Source of the DNA: CBDFHV01 sp965247705
GTDB taxonomy: Bacteria > Pseudomonadota > Alphaproteobacteria > Rhodospirillales > CAMCUA01
NCBI GenBank assembly: GCA_965247705.1
Contig: CBDFHV010000076.1
Span: 93,954 to 157,953 of the forward strand
Direction: 5' to 3'
Length of the DNA stretch: 64,000 nucleotides
Shown: positions 33,812-41,823 of the stretch, piece after piece
Layout of the letters: every line of letters begins with the position of its first letter
How positions within the stretch are numbered: the stretch's first letter is position 1
Notes under the pieces: model-generated
The model's input: the letters and a program-made list of their open reading frames with translations, nothing else
What the model was told of the DNA's origin: nothing
Databases searched by the model: none
Translations under genes and position numbers: made by a program

Positions 33812-35794
33812 ATGGACCCGGTGCGCTCGGCCATCATGGCCAATCGGTTTTCCGCCATTGTCGAGGAAGCGTCGGCCACCGCCTATCGCACCGCCCACAC
33901 CAACTTCGTCAAGGTCAACCAGGACTACCAGTGCGCCCTGGCGACGCCGGAGGGCGAGATGTTCGCCTATCCCTACCAGTCCGGTGTCACCGTCTTCATC
34001 GGCCTGCCCCTGCGGCACACCATCGATCTCGTTGGCCGGGACAACATGGAGCCCGGCGACGTCATCATCACCAACGATCCGTTTCGCACCGACGGCATGG
34101 TGACCCACATGATGGACATGAACATGATCATGCCCATTTTTCACCAGGACGTGCTGGTCGGATTCGGCTGGGCCTTCATCCATTCCTCGGACATCGGCGG
34201 CGCGGTGCCGGGCAGCATCTCGCCAACCAATGCGGAGTGTTTCCAGGAGGGCATTCGCATCCGCCCGAGCAAGCTCTACCGGCGGGGCGAACTCAACCAA
34301 GAGCTGGTCGACCTGTTCCTCGACAACTGCCGCATCCCCGAAGAGGTGTGGGGCGACTTCAAGGCGATGATCTCGGCGATGAAATCCATGGGCCGGCGGC
34401 TGGTCGACCTGTGCGACCTCTACGGCCGCGAAGACGTGCTGGCCGGCATGGAGGAGGTGATGGACTTCACCGAGTCCAAGGCCCGCAACGCGATCGGCCA
34501 GATCCCCGACGGCACCTACAGCTTCACCGACTACCTGGAGGGCCCGGAGGCGGGTCAGTACGTCTTCCTCAAGGCCACTATGAGCGTCGCGGGCGACGAG
34601 ATGACCCTCGACTTCACCGGCACCGACCCCCAGCAGCCGGCGGCCTTCAACTTCATCTGCGGCGGACGCACCCACCCTTACGTGACCCAGGCGGTCAACA
34701 ACTACATCCTGACCCAAGAGCCGGACGCGCCGAAGAATGCCGGCCTGTTGCGTCCCATCCGCACCATCGCGCCGCGCGGCACGGTCATCAACGCCGACTT
34801 CCCAGCCGCCATGGGCACCCGGGCGGTGACCGCCACCCGGCTCTATGACGCCACCATGGGCTGCTTGAACCAGGCGGTGCCCGGCGGCCTGGTCACCGCC
34901 GGCGCCGGTATGGCCGGGATCATCGTCGCCGCCGCCCGCGATCCCCTGACCGGCAGGCGCAAGGTCGGGGTCCTCAACCCCATCTGCGGCGGCGGCGGCG
35001 GCCGCCTGAACGGCGACGGTGTGGACGGGGTCGACGGACGCTTCGGCGCCCTGAAAAGCACCCCGGCCGAGACCATCGAGGTGGAGACCGCCATTCGGGT
35101 GCGCCAGTACCAGCTTGTGCCCGACACCTTTGGCCCCGGCCGCCACCGGGGCGGGGCGGCGGTGGTCATGGACCTGGAAAACACCGATGTCTCCGCCACC
35201 ATGACCGTGCGCGGCATGAACCGGTTCGATTTCCGGCCCTGGGGCCTGGGCGGCGGGCGGGCCGGACACCTTGGCCGGGTGGTCCTCAACCCGGGGCGCG
35301 ACGACGAGCGCGAGATCGGCAAGATCAACGTCTTGACCCTGCGCCGCGGCGACCTGGTGCGCATGATCACCCCCTCCGGCGGCGGCTTCGGCGATCCTTT
35401 GGCGCGCGATCCGGAACGGGTGCGGACAGATGTCCGGGGCGGGCTTCTTACAGCGCCGACGGCGCGGGCCGACTACGGTGTCGTCATCGCGGGTGGCGAT
35501 GTGGATGGGGCGGCGACGGCGGATCTGCGGGTGTCCATGGCGGCCGAGCGGGGCGCGCCCCAGGACTTCGACTTCGGGCCGGAGCGGCAGGCCTACGACC
35601 GCATCTGGCCGCCGCAGGTCCGCGCCCTGCTCGCCACCATGATACTGGCGGAAGACCTGGGCGTACGCCCGCACCTGCTGGCCGCTGTCCGCGACCGCCT
35701 GACCGCTGCCGGCCAGCCGGTGGACGAAGCGACCCTCAGGCGCTCCATCGAGGCGGAATGGCAACGGCTGGTCGGGGCCCCCCGGGCGGCGTGA
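33812..35794 (+). CDS. hyuB: HyuB (hydantoinase/oxoprolinase subunit B), paired with hyuA
   Basis: 660 residues, intact. Motifs include GDVIITNDPFRTDGMVTHMM, FIHSSDIGGAVPGS, ECFQEGIRIRPSKLYRRGEL, LDFTGTDPQQPAAFNF, GPGRHRGGAAVVMD and SGGGFGDPLARDPE. The ATG follows the hyuA TGA by one base with AAAGGGG upstream, so the two subunits are coupled. It has a C-terminal extension of about 80 residues beyond the usual end, containing LLATMILAEDLGVRPHLLAA, like the long HyuB group. A paired palindromic element lies just past its stop. Confidence 0.93.
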   Translation: MDPVRSAIMANRFSAIVEEASATAYRTAHTNFVKVNQDYQCALATPEGEMFAYPYQSGVTVFIGLPLRHTIDLVGRDNMEPGDVIITNDPFRTDGMVTHMMDMNMIMPIFHQDVLVGFGWAFIHSSDIGGAVPGSISPTNAECFQEGIRIRPSKLYRRGELNQELVDLFLDNCRIPEEVWGDFKAMISAMKSMGRRLVDLCDLYGREDVLAGMEEVMDFTESKARNAIGQIPDGTYSFTDYLEGPEAGQYVFLKATMSVAGDEMTLDFTGTDPQQPAAFNFICGGRTHPYVTQAVNNYILTQEPDAPKNAGLLRPIRTIAPRGTVINADFPAAMGTRAVTATRLYDATMGCLNQAVPGGLVTAGAGMAGIIVAAARDPLTGRRKVGVLNPICGGGGGRLNGDGVDGVDGRFGALKSTPAETIEVETAIRVRQYQLVPDTFGPGRHRGGAAVVMDLENTDVSATMTVRGMNRFDFRPWGLGGGRAGHLGRVVLNPGRDDEREIGKINVLTLRRGDLVRMITPSGGGFGDPLARDPERVRTDVRGGLLTAPTARADYGVVIAGGDVDGAATADLRVSMAAERGAPQDFDFGPERQAYDRIWPPQVRALLATMILAEDLGVRPHLLAAVRDRLTAAGQPVDEATLRRSIEAEWQRLVGAPRAA

Positions 35795-35833
35795 GGGCGG
35801 CCGAGTTGGCGCGTTCCGGAGAGGGTACGGCAC

Positions 35834-35900
35834 GGGCGGGTCTCAGACCCGCCCCTACGCGACCCCATGACGCGCGTAGGGGTGGGTCTGAGACCCACCC
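35834..35900. repeat. Paired palindromic (REP/BIME-like) element, copy 2
   Basis: Perfect palindromes GGGCGGGTCTCAGACCCGCC plus C (35834-35854) and GGGTGGGTCTGAGACCCACC plus C (35880-35900), separated by a spacer that starts CCTACG and ends CGTAGG. Arrangement and spacing match copy 1 at 19145. It follows the hyuB stop codon by 40 bases and precedes the EamA gene. Confidence 0.88.
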
Positions 35901-35975
35901 GCTTCCCACCCACGAAGCGCTCAAGGGCCGCATGGACGCAACTGGGCGACTCCGCGCCCGGTGGGTTTGTAGACC

Positions 35976-36881
35976 GTGACGGGGGCCGCCGACCGTTCCG
36001 TGATGCGGGGCATGGCGTTCGTGCTGGCCTCGACCATCGCCTTCGCCACTCTTCACGCCTGCATCCGCTACCTGTCGTCGGAAATCCACGCTTTCGAGAT
36101 CGCTTTCTTTCGCTCCTTCTTCGGCTTCCTGTTCCTGTCGCCCTTGTTCCTGCGCCACGGCCTGGACCCCTTGCGGACCGGGCGGTTGGGCTTTCATCTG
36201 ATGCGCGGCGCGGTTCAGGCCAGCCAGACCATGCTGTCATTCCTCGCGCTGATGCTGGTGCCCCTGGCCCAGGTGGCGGCGCTGCAGTTCACCTCGCCCC
36301 TGTTCGCCGCCCTGCTGGCGGTCCTGTTCCTGGGCGAGCGCATGGGGCCGCGGCGGACGGCGGTCATGCTGTTCGGCTTCGCCGGCACCATGGTGATCAT
36401 CCGCCCCGACACCGGTTCAGTGGACGCGGGCGCGCTGGTGGCGCTTGGCGGCGCGGTGGCCTGGGCGTTGACCATCATTCTGGTGAAGATGCTGTCGCGC
36501 ACCGAGTCCAGCGTCACCATCACCATGTACGGGGCGCTGTGCACCACGCCCTGCGCCCTGGCGGGGGCCATACCCTTCTGGGTTACGCCGTCCTGGGAAC
36601 AACTCGCCTGGCTGGTGGTCATCGGCGGCCTCGGCACCGCCGCCCACCTGACTTTCGCCCAGGCCTGCCGGGAGACGGAAGCCACCGCCGTCCTGCCCCT
36701 GGATTTCACCAAGCTGATCTGGGCGGCGCTGCTGGGCTACTTTGCCTTCGGCGAGGTGCCCGCCCCGTGGACCTGGATCGGCGGCGCGATGATTTTCTCG
36801 GCCAGCCTGTATCTGGCCTACCGGGAAAAACGGGAGGCCGACGCGCGCTCCCGGACCAGCCCCCCGGCGGCGGGGGCGTGA
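35976..36881 (+). CDS. EamA/DMT-type transporter
   Basis: 301-residue membrane protein with ten predicted helices in two EamA repeats: FVLASTIAFATLHACIRYL opens the first, and ALTIILVKMLSRTESS the second. LEFT-type EamA signatures are seen in TSPLFAALLAVLFLGERMG and DFTKLIWAALLGYFAFGE. Start at GTG 35976; ATG 36003 is an alternative that begins just before helix 1. It probably exports or imports an amino-acid-like metabolite and may serve the neighbouring HyuAB pathway; this is inference. Confidence 0.85.
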   Translation: MTGAADRSVMRGMAFVLASTIAFATLHACIRYLSSEIHAFEIAFFRSFFGFLFLSPLFLRHGLDPLRTGRLGFHLMRGAVQASQTMLSFLALMLVPLAQVAALQFTSPLFAALLAVLFLGERMGPRRTAVMLFGFAGTMVIIRPDTGSVDAGALVALGGAVAWALTIILVKMLSRTESSVTITMYGALCTTPCALAGAIPFWVTPSWEQLAWLVVIGGLGTAAHLTFAQACRETEATAVLPLDFTKLIWAALLGYFAFGEVPAPWTWIGGAMIFSASLYLAYREKREADARSRTSPPAAGA

Positions 36882-36900
36882 GACCGGCCAGCGGCAATCC

Positions 36901-37086
36901 CTACTTGTCGCTGAGCAGGGCCCCGCCCGAGGCCCAACTGTCCCGTTCCACATCCTGGAACACCACCATGGTGCCGTCGGGACTTGTACCCGCGTGCTTG
37001 TGCAGCGCTTCGGTCACGTCCTTGGCGATGCCGGCCTTGACCTCCTTGGACCGGCCGGACAACATCTGAACCAGAACATAAGGCAT
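36901..37086 (-). CDS. 4-oxalocrotonate tautomerase family protein
   Basis: 61-residue tautomerase-superfamily protein beginning MPYVLVQMLSGRSKEVK. After removal of Met, the N-terminal proline (Pro1) is the catalytic base in this family, and the size of about 60 residues fits a 4-OT hexamer subunit. These enzymes ketonise 2-hydroxymuconate-like enols or carry out related reactions. It is followed on the same strand by nothing close, and the amidase cassette lies upstream. A second homolog is at 48774. Confidence 0.85.
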   Translation of the reverse strand: MPYVLVQMLSGRSKEVKAGIAKDVTEALHKHAGTSPDGTMVVFQDVERDSWASGGALLSDK

Positions 37087-37135
37087 GGGGCGTACTCCTT
37101 TGTTTAGACTGGAGAATGTCGGGGGTTGTCAAGAG

Positions 37136-38533
37136 TCAGGACGGGCCGAGATAGGATTCCAATTCCGGCGGTGTCGGCGGCGGGCCGAGAATCGCTTCCA
37201 GGGTCAGGGCCATGGACATCAGTTTGGCGTCGTCTCCCGCCGGCGCCATCAGCATCAGGCCGACGGGCAGATCGGCGCCGAAGTGATGGACCGGGGTCGA
37301 GGTGGCGCACAGCCCGCTCATGTTGCCGTAGCGGGTGTTGCGGGCCATCAGGCCCGACAGGCGCCGATATTCGTCCGCGTCGTCGAAAGCGGTCAGCGCC
37401 GGCGCGGTAAGCGGGCGGGTGGGCGACAGGATGCCGTCCAGGCCGGCGAACCGGTCGATGGCCAGGCGGCACATCTCCTCATGCCGCCACAGGGCCTGGA
37501 TGTAGCGGTCGGCCGGCAGGTCGAGCCCCGTCGATCCCCAGTTGGCCACGTCTCGATCCATGATGTCCCGGTGGTCCAGGAACCGCTGCCTGCCCAGAAC
37601 GCCGAGGAATTCCGAGGCGATAAGGTCGTAGAAGTGGCCCGCGTCCAGGGCCGTTTCGGGCACTTCCACCTCGACGATGGCAATCCCGGCCGCGGCCAGG
37701 GCTTCGATGGCCGCCGTGGTCGAGCGGGCGACAGCGGGCTCCAGATCCTCGAAGAAGTGGTTCGTCGGGCGGCCGAGGCGCAGGCCCCGCGCCGGCGCCG
37801 GGGCAATCGGCGCCGTTCCCTGGTAGCCGGCGAAGAACCAGGCGGAATCGGCCGCCGTCCCGGTCAGCAGGCCCAAGGTGTCCAGGCTCGGAGACAGGGG
37901 ATAGACCCCGTCCGTGGGCCACAGGCCCTTGCTGGTCTTGAGCCCGAAGTCGCCGCAGAAGGCGGCCGGCCCACGCACCGAGCCGCCGGTGTCCGAGCCG
38001 ATGGCGACGGGGCAGACCCGGGCCGCTGCGGCCACGGCGGATCCGCTGCTGGAACCCCCCGGCGCCCGTGGGGTGGTGGCATCCCACGGATTGCGCGGTG
38101 TCCCGCGAACCCGGTTGGTGCCGGCGCCGCCCAGGGCGAACTCCACCGTCCGGGTCTTGCCGAGAAAGACGCATCCGGCCTGTCTCATCCGCCGGACGAA
38201 GGCTCCCTCGGCGCCGATCAGGTCGCTGACGTCGACGTTCGAGCCCGCCGTCGCCGGCATGCCGTCTACCGCCAGCAGGTCCTTCACCGCCACCGGCACG
38301 CCCATCAGGAGCCCCAGGTCGATGCCGGCGGCCAGCGCCTTGTCCACGGCCCGGGCCGTCTCCAGGGCCGGCTCCGTGGCAATGTGCTCAAAGGCGTTGA
38401 GAGCTGGCTCCAGGGCCTGAATTCGCGCCACACAGGCGGCGGTCGCGGCCTCCGCCGTCACCGCGCCGGCTCGCAATTGTTTGGCAAAGGCGGCCAGGCC
38501 GCCGTCGGCGAAGGGATCGGGGGGAGGGGTCAT
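37136..38533 (-). CDS. Amidase signature family protein (cassette A)
   Basis: 465-residue amidase of the Ser-cisSer-Lys type. The triad is visible: K84 in VAVKDLL, the cis-serine in PGGSSSGSAV (about 161-163) and the nucleophile S185 in IGSDTGGSVRGPA. It hydrolyses carboxamides or acyl-amides in the cytoplasm. The start ATG 38531-38533 overlaps the TGA of the hypothetical protein upstream (ATGA). It is the third gene of the minus-strand cassette GGT-like, hypothetical, amidase. A close paralog sits at 43569 in a mirrored cassette. Confidence 0.9.
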   Translation of the reverse strand: MTPPPDPFADGGLAAFAKQLRAGAVTAEAATAACVARIQALEPALNAFEHIATEPALETARAVDKALAAGIDLGLLMGVPVAVKDLLAVDGMPATAGSNVDVSDLIGAEGAFVRRMRQAGCVFLGKTRTVEFALGGAGTNRVRGTPRNPWDATTPRAPGGSSSGSAVAAAARVCPVAIGSDTGGSVRGPAAFCGDFGLKTSKGLWPTDGVYPLSPSLDTLGLLTGTAADSAWFFAGYQGTAPIAPAPARGLRLGRPTNHFFEDLEPAVARSTTAAIEALAAAGIAIVEVEVPETALDAGHFYDLIASEFLGVLGRQRFLDHRDIMDRDVANWGSTGLDLPADRYIQALWRHEEMCRLAIDRFAGLDGILSPTRPLTAPALTAFDDADEYRRLSGLMARNTRYGNMSGLCATSTPVHHFGADLPVGLMLMAPAGDDAKLMSMALTLEAILGPPPTPPELESYLGPS

Positions 38534-39435
38534 CGGGGCATGGTTCTCGAGGAGGCCTGCTGGCGCGCATCTTCCGCCGCGTCGCGAAGATCCTCCGCCA
38601 ATCGCTTGTACAGATGGTTTCCGGGCGTGTCTGTCCCCGCCGCCCGGATCACAGCCACCGACAAACCCGTGGCGGGAAACCGGACCACCGCGCTCTCCGA
38701 TGTACCGGTCATGGCGGCAGGAAGACGGGCGTGGACCCAGGAGCGGAGGTCGTCGGCATGAACGGCCGCTCCCGCAGGCCCGGCGGCGACCCGGCCAACG
38801 GCGATCCACGCCCGGCCATGCCTCGAGCCCGTGGCCACGAAGGCGGGCTCCTGGCCCACGATCACAATACGCGCCGCGCGGATTTCGTCATCCACGGCCG
38901 CGATGGCGGCGCGATAAGCGGCCCGACGGCCCAGCCCCGGGGCCGCCGCCATGGCAATCGCCGCCGTGCGCCGCAACAGATCGAGACGGGGGGAGGCGAC
39001 CAGGAACCCGGGCCAGGCGGCGATGTGGTCGCTCCACGGCCCGTTCCGCCAGGCGACCAGGCCGCCCATGCGCATGCGCCTGTAGCCCGCCGCTTCCAGG
39101 GCGCCCGCCAGTCTCGCCACGTGACCCATACCGAAGGCCCCGGTGGCGACGACCAGCACCGGTTGGGCTTGCCCCGCCACCGTCGCGGAAACCGCCCCAT
39201 CCAAGGTCGGCCGCACCACGTCGAGGCCGGACGGGAGGTCCCGGGAGCTGCCCACCACCGCATCGATCACGCTCTCGCCCGGGGCCCGGGCCGAGGCGGC
39301 GGAAATCGTGGCGCCCGCCAACTCTCCGGGGACGAGATCGAGCAATTGTTGCAACGACGCCGATCTGGCGTCCTCGCCCGCGACGAGACCGAAGATCACC
39401 GCGAAAGCAGCGGCCGTGCGAGGGAGAACCGACAT
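38530..39435 (-). CDS. Hypothetical exported protein in the GGT/amidase cassette
   Basis: 301 residues. The N-terminus MSVLPRTAAAFAVIFGLVAG looks like a signal peptide or signal anchor. The body is rich in alanine and glycine (VLVVATGAFGMGHVARL, FVATGSRHGRAWIAVGRV). I recognise no family. It lies 3 bases after the GGT-like gene stop and overlaps the amidase start, so it belongs to the same operon; the second cassette at 41824-44990 lacks a counterpart. VLVVATGAFGMGHVARLAGAL suggests a nucleotide-like or small-molecule fold, but no function can be given. Confidence 0.65.
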   Translation of the reverse strand: MSVLPRTAAAFAVIFGLVAGEDARSASLQQLLDLVPGELAGATISAASARAPGESVIDAVVGSSRDLPSGLDVVRPTLDGAVSATVAGQAQPVLVVATGAFGMGHVARLAGALEAAGYRRMRMGGLVAWRNGPWSDHIAAWPGFLVASPRLDLLRRTAAIAMAAAPGLGRRAAYRAAIAAVDDEIRAARIVIVGQEPAFVATGSRHGRAWIAVGRVAAGPAGAAVHADDLRSWVHARLPAAMTGTSESAVVRFPATGLSVAVIRAAGTDTPGNHLYKRLAEDLRDAAEDARQQASSRTMPR

Positions 39436-39438
39436 CGC

Positions 39439-41208
39439 CTACCAGCCGAGGCCGTAAGCCGTGCGGCGGGGATCGGCGCCGCCTATCATCACGCCTGTCT
39501 TGAGGTTCTTGCGGATGACGCAGACACCGTTGATGTCGGTGGAGGTATTGGCCGGACCCCGTTCCGGATACCAGTGGATGTTGTGCCCCATGGCGGCCAG
39601 GGCGTCGCCGGTCTCTTTCGCCATGCTGCCCTGGAGCCACAGGCTGCCGGCCACGTAGTCATGGGGGTCGTGAGTGCCCGGGAAGTTGTGGCTGGCGATG
39701 CGCTCGGCCTCCACGGCGCTCTGCGGGTCCATGCCGAAGACCATCATGTTGAGGAACACCTGCAGCATCATCTGGGTTTGAACGTCGGCGCCCGGGGTGC
39801 CGAAGGGCATGAGCATTTCGCCGCGGCGGATAGCGATCGCCGGGTTGGGGGTCAGCCGCGGCCGCTTGCCCGGCGCGATGGATGCCGGCACCCGGGGGTC
39901 GGTCCAGGCCTGGGCGCCCCGGGGCGACGGCAGGAACCCCAGGCCGGGCGGCACCGGGCCCTGAAGGCCGCTGTCGCTGGGGGTGGCCGAGAAGGCGTTG
40001 CCGAAGCGGTCCACTACGCAGACGTACGTGGTATCGAGCTTGGCCGCCGAATCGGGCGAGCTCGACGACGCAGCCTCGCGCCCTTCGTCGTAGGGCCCGG
40101 GGCCAGGCGTATGGCCGTCGATGGACCCCGGGCGGGGCATGCCGCCGAAGGCCTTATCGGCCTGGATCAGCTTGCGCCGTTGGTTGGCGTATTCCTTGGA
40201 CAACAGCCTGTCGATGGGCACATCGACGAAGCGGGGGTCGCCGTAGTAGCCGTGGCGGTCGGCGGCCGCCAGGTTGATGGCCTCGGCGACGGTGTGGAGA
40301 TAGGCCACCGAGTTGTGGCCGATGCCCTTCAGGTCCATGCCTTCGAGGATGTTGAGGGCCTGCAACAGCATGGGTCCCTGGCACCAGGGACCGCAGCCCC
40401 ACAGCTCCACGTCGCCGAAGGTGGTGCGGATCGGCGGCTCGATGCCGACCCGGAAGTCGGCCATGTCCTCGGCCGTCATCAGGCCGCCGTTTTCCTTCTG
40501 GTGGGTGGCGATGGTGGCCGCGATGTCCCCTCGGTAGAAGGCCTGGCGCGCCGCCGCCAGCCCGGCCTCCCGGCCACGGCCTGCTTGCGCCTTCTCCTCG
40601 TCGGCCAGAAACTGGAGCGTGCGGGACAGGTCCTCGTGCTTCAGCACCTCGCCCACCCGGGGCGGACGGCCTTCGGGCAGGTACATGGCGGTGTTGGTCG
40701 GCCATTGGCGCAGCGTGTCGGCTTCCTTGGCGATCCAGTCGGCCATCAGCGGGTACATGACGAACCCCTCGCGGGCGATGCGGATGGCCGCCGCCGCCAC
40801 CTCGCCGAAGGACATTGTGCCCCAGCGTTCCAGGGCCGTGATCCAGGCGTCGGGCGCGGCGGGCACCACCGTGCGCAGGATCCCCGTCGGAATGCGGCCG
40901 CCGTGATTGGTCTGAAAATACTCGCAAGACGCCGCCTTCGGCCACGGACCCAGGCCGCTGATGGTGACGACCTCGTCGGTCTCGGCCAGATAGAGGATGA
41001 TCGGCGCCACCCCGCCGAAGCTCGCCATCTCGCTTTCCACCACGTTCATGGTGAGGCCCGCGGCGACTCCCGCGTCCACCGCGTTGCCGCCGGCCTCCAG
41101 CACCTGGAAGCCGGCCTGGGCCCCCAGGTGATGACCAGCGACGATCACATGGCGGGTGCCCATGATATTGGGGCGATGGGGCTGGGAAAGCGGGGTGGGG
41201 GAGAGCAT
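39439..41208 (-). CDS. Gamma-glutamyltransferase-like protein (cassette A)
   Basis: 589-residue Ntn-hydrolase of the gamma-glutamyltranspeptidase family. AGGNAVDAGVAAGLTMNV and the autoprocessing site LDTTYVCVVDRFGNAFSATP are visible; the catalytic threonine is about T393. KRPRLTPNPAIAIRRGEMLMPFGTPGADVQTQ is the conserved small-subunit core. No signal peptide is evident, unlike classical periplasmic GGT, so it may act in the cytoplasm on gamma-glutamyl or related amides. It is the first gene of the cassette. It is the paralog of the gene at 41824, and the two cassettes diverge from each other. Confidence 0.88.
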   Translation of the reverse strand: MLSPTPLSQPHRPNIMGTRHVIVAGHHLGAQAGFQVLEAGGNAVDAGVAAGLTMNVVESEMASFGGVAPIILYLAETDEVVTISGLGPWPKAASCEYFQTNHGGRIPTGILRTVVPAAPDAWITALERWGTMSFGEVAAAAIRIAREGFVMYPLMADWIAKEADTLRQWPTNTAMYLPEGRPPRVGEVLKHEDLSRTLQFLADEEKAQAGRGREAGLAAARQAFYRGDIAATIATHQKENGGLMTAEDMADFRVGIEPPIRTTFGDVELWGCGPWCQGPMLLQALNILEGMDLKGIGHNSVAYLHTVAEAINLAAADRHGYYGDPRFVDVPIDRLLSKEYANQRRKLIQADKAFGGMPRPGSIDGHTPGPGPYDEGREAASSSSPDSAAKLDTTYVCVVDRFGNAFSATPSDSGLQGPVPPGLGFLPSPRGAQAWTDPRVPASIAPGKRPRLTPNPAIAIRRGEMLMPFGTPGADVQTQMMLQVFLNMMVFGMDPQSAVEAERIASHNFPGTHDPHDYVAGSLWLQGSMAKETGDALAAMGHNIHWYPERGPANTSTDINGVCVIRKNLKTGVMIGGADPRRTAYGLGW

Positions 41209-41361
41209 GGCGTGTTCCCATGTGGGGACAGGAGGGCGGCCGATCTTCCCGCATACTACGGCAATGAAGCGCCCAGGACAGGGCCTTTACGTTCGCTCGA
41301 TTGCTCAGGATCCGTCGCCAGGCCCCGGATCTCGTGATAGGATGAAGGACGGAGGGTCGGG

Positions 41362-41577
41362 ATGACCACGGGCGGCGACAAAGTCGGTAAGCATAACCAC
41401 GACGCCTTTGAGCAACGGTTCCGTGTCGCCGCCCATCGCGTGTTGCGGCGCCACGGCGTTCCCGAGGAACGCATGGACTCCGAGATCGCGCGCCTTCGCG
41501 AGAAATCCCCGTCTGTCCGGCTGCCCACCATTGAGGCGCTGGAACGCATGATCGCCGAGGATGCCGAGTCGGTCTGA
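41362..41577 (+). CDS. Small hypothetical protein between the two GGT cassettes
   Basis: 71-residue charged protein (HNHDAFEQRFRVAAHRVLRR, then HGVPEERMDSEIARLREKSP). GGAGG lies six bases before ATG 41362, which supports translation. It overlaps the next small gene by 17 bases and probably forms a pair with it. No family recognised; not a membrane or secreted protein. Confidence 0.5.
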   Translation: MTTGGDKVGKHNHDAFEQRFRVAAHRVLRRHGVPEERMDSEIARLREKSPSVRLPTIEALERMIAEDAESV

Positions 41578-41782
41578 TCTGTTCTGGCGTCAGACTGAAG
41601 CGCTGTTTTTCCGGTGGGAGTCCCTTTTGGAAACCGATCCGGACCGGGTGCGTCGGGAGTGCGCCCTCTATCGTCGCTGGCTGGTGTCCGTGCCGCAGAC
41701 CGACGCGGACAGTGCCTTGATCTATGAAGTAATCCTAGAGATGCTGGCCGACCTCATGGTGGCGGCGATATTGAGGCGCTGA
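41561..41782 (+). CDS. Small hypothetical protein upstream of cassette B
   Basis: 73-residue protein with a basic and aromatic N-terminus (MPSRSDLFWRQTEALFFRW) and an alpha-helical C-terminus (LIYEVILEMLADLMVAAIL). It overlaps the preceding small gene and ends 41 bases before the GGT-like gene of cassette B, so it may be part of that transcript. No recognised family. Confidence rests on coding-like composition and placement only. Confidence 0.45.
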   Translation: MPSRSDLFWRQTEALFFRWESLLETDPDRVRRECALYRRWLVSVPQTDADSALIYEVILEMLADLMVAAILRR

Positions 41783-41823
41783 GCGTCGCCTCGACAACGA
41801 GACAAGAACGACGGGAGGACGGC

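Noticed and set aside
31714..35833. Long antisense frames of about 700 residues opposite hyuA and hyuB
   Set aside because: They are low-complexity (Gly, His, Val, Arg rich) mirror images of G+C-rich coding sequence; the sense strand has clear HyuA/HyuB homology.
38614..41337. A 907-residue plus-strand frame across the GGT cassette A
   Set aside because: It is antisense to GGT-like, hypothetical and amidase genes and has no recognisable domain.
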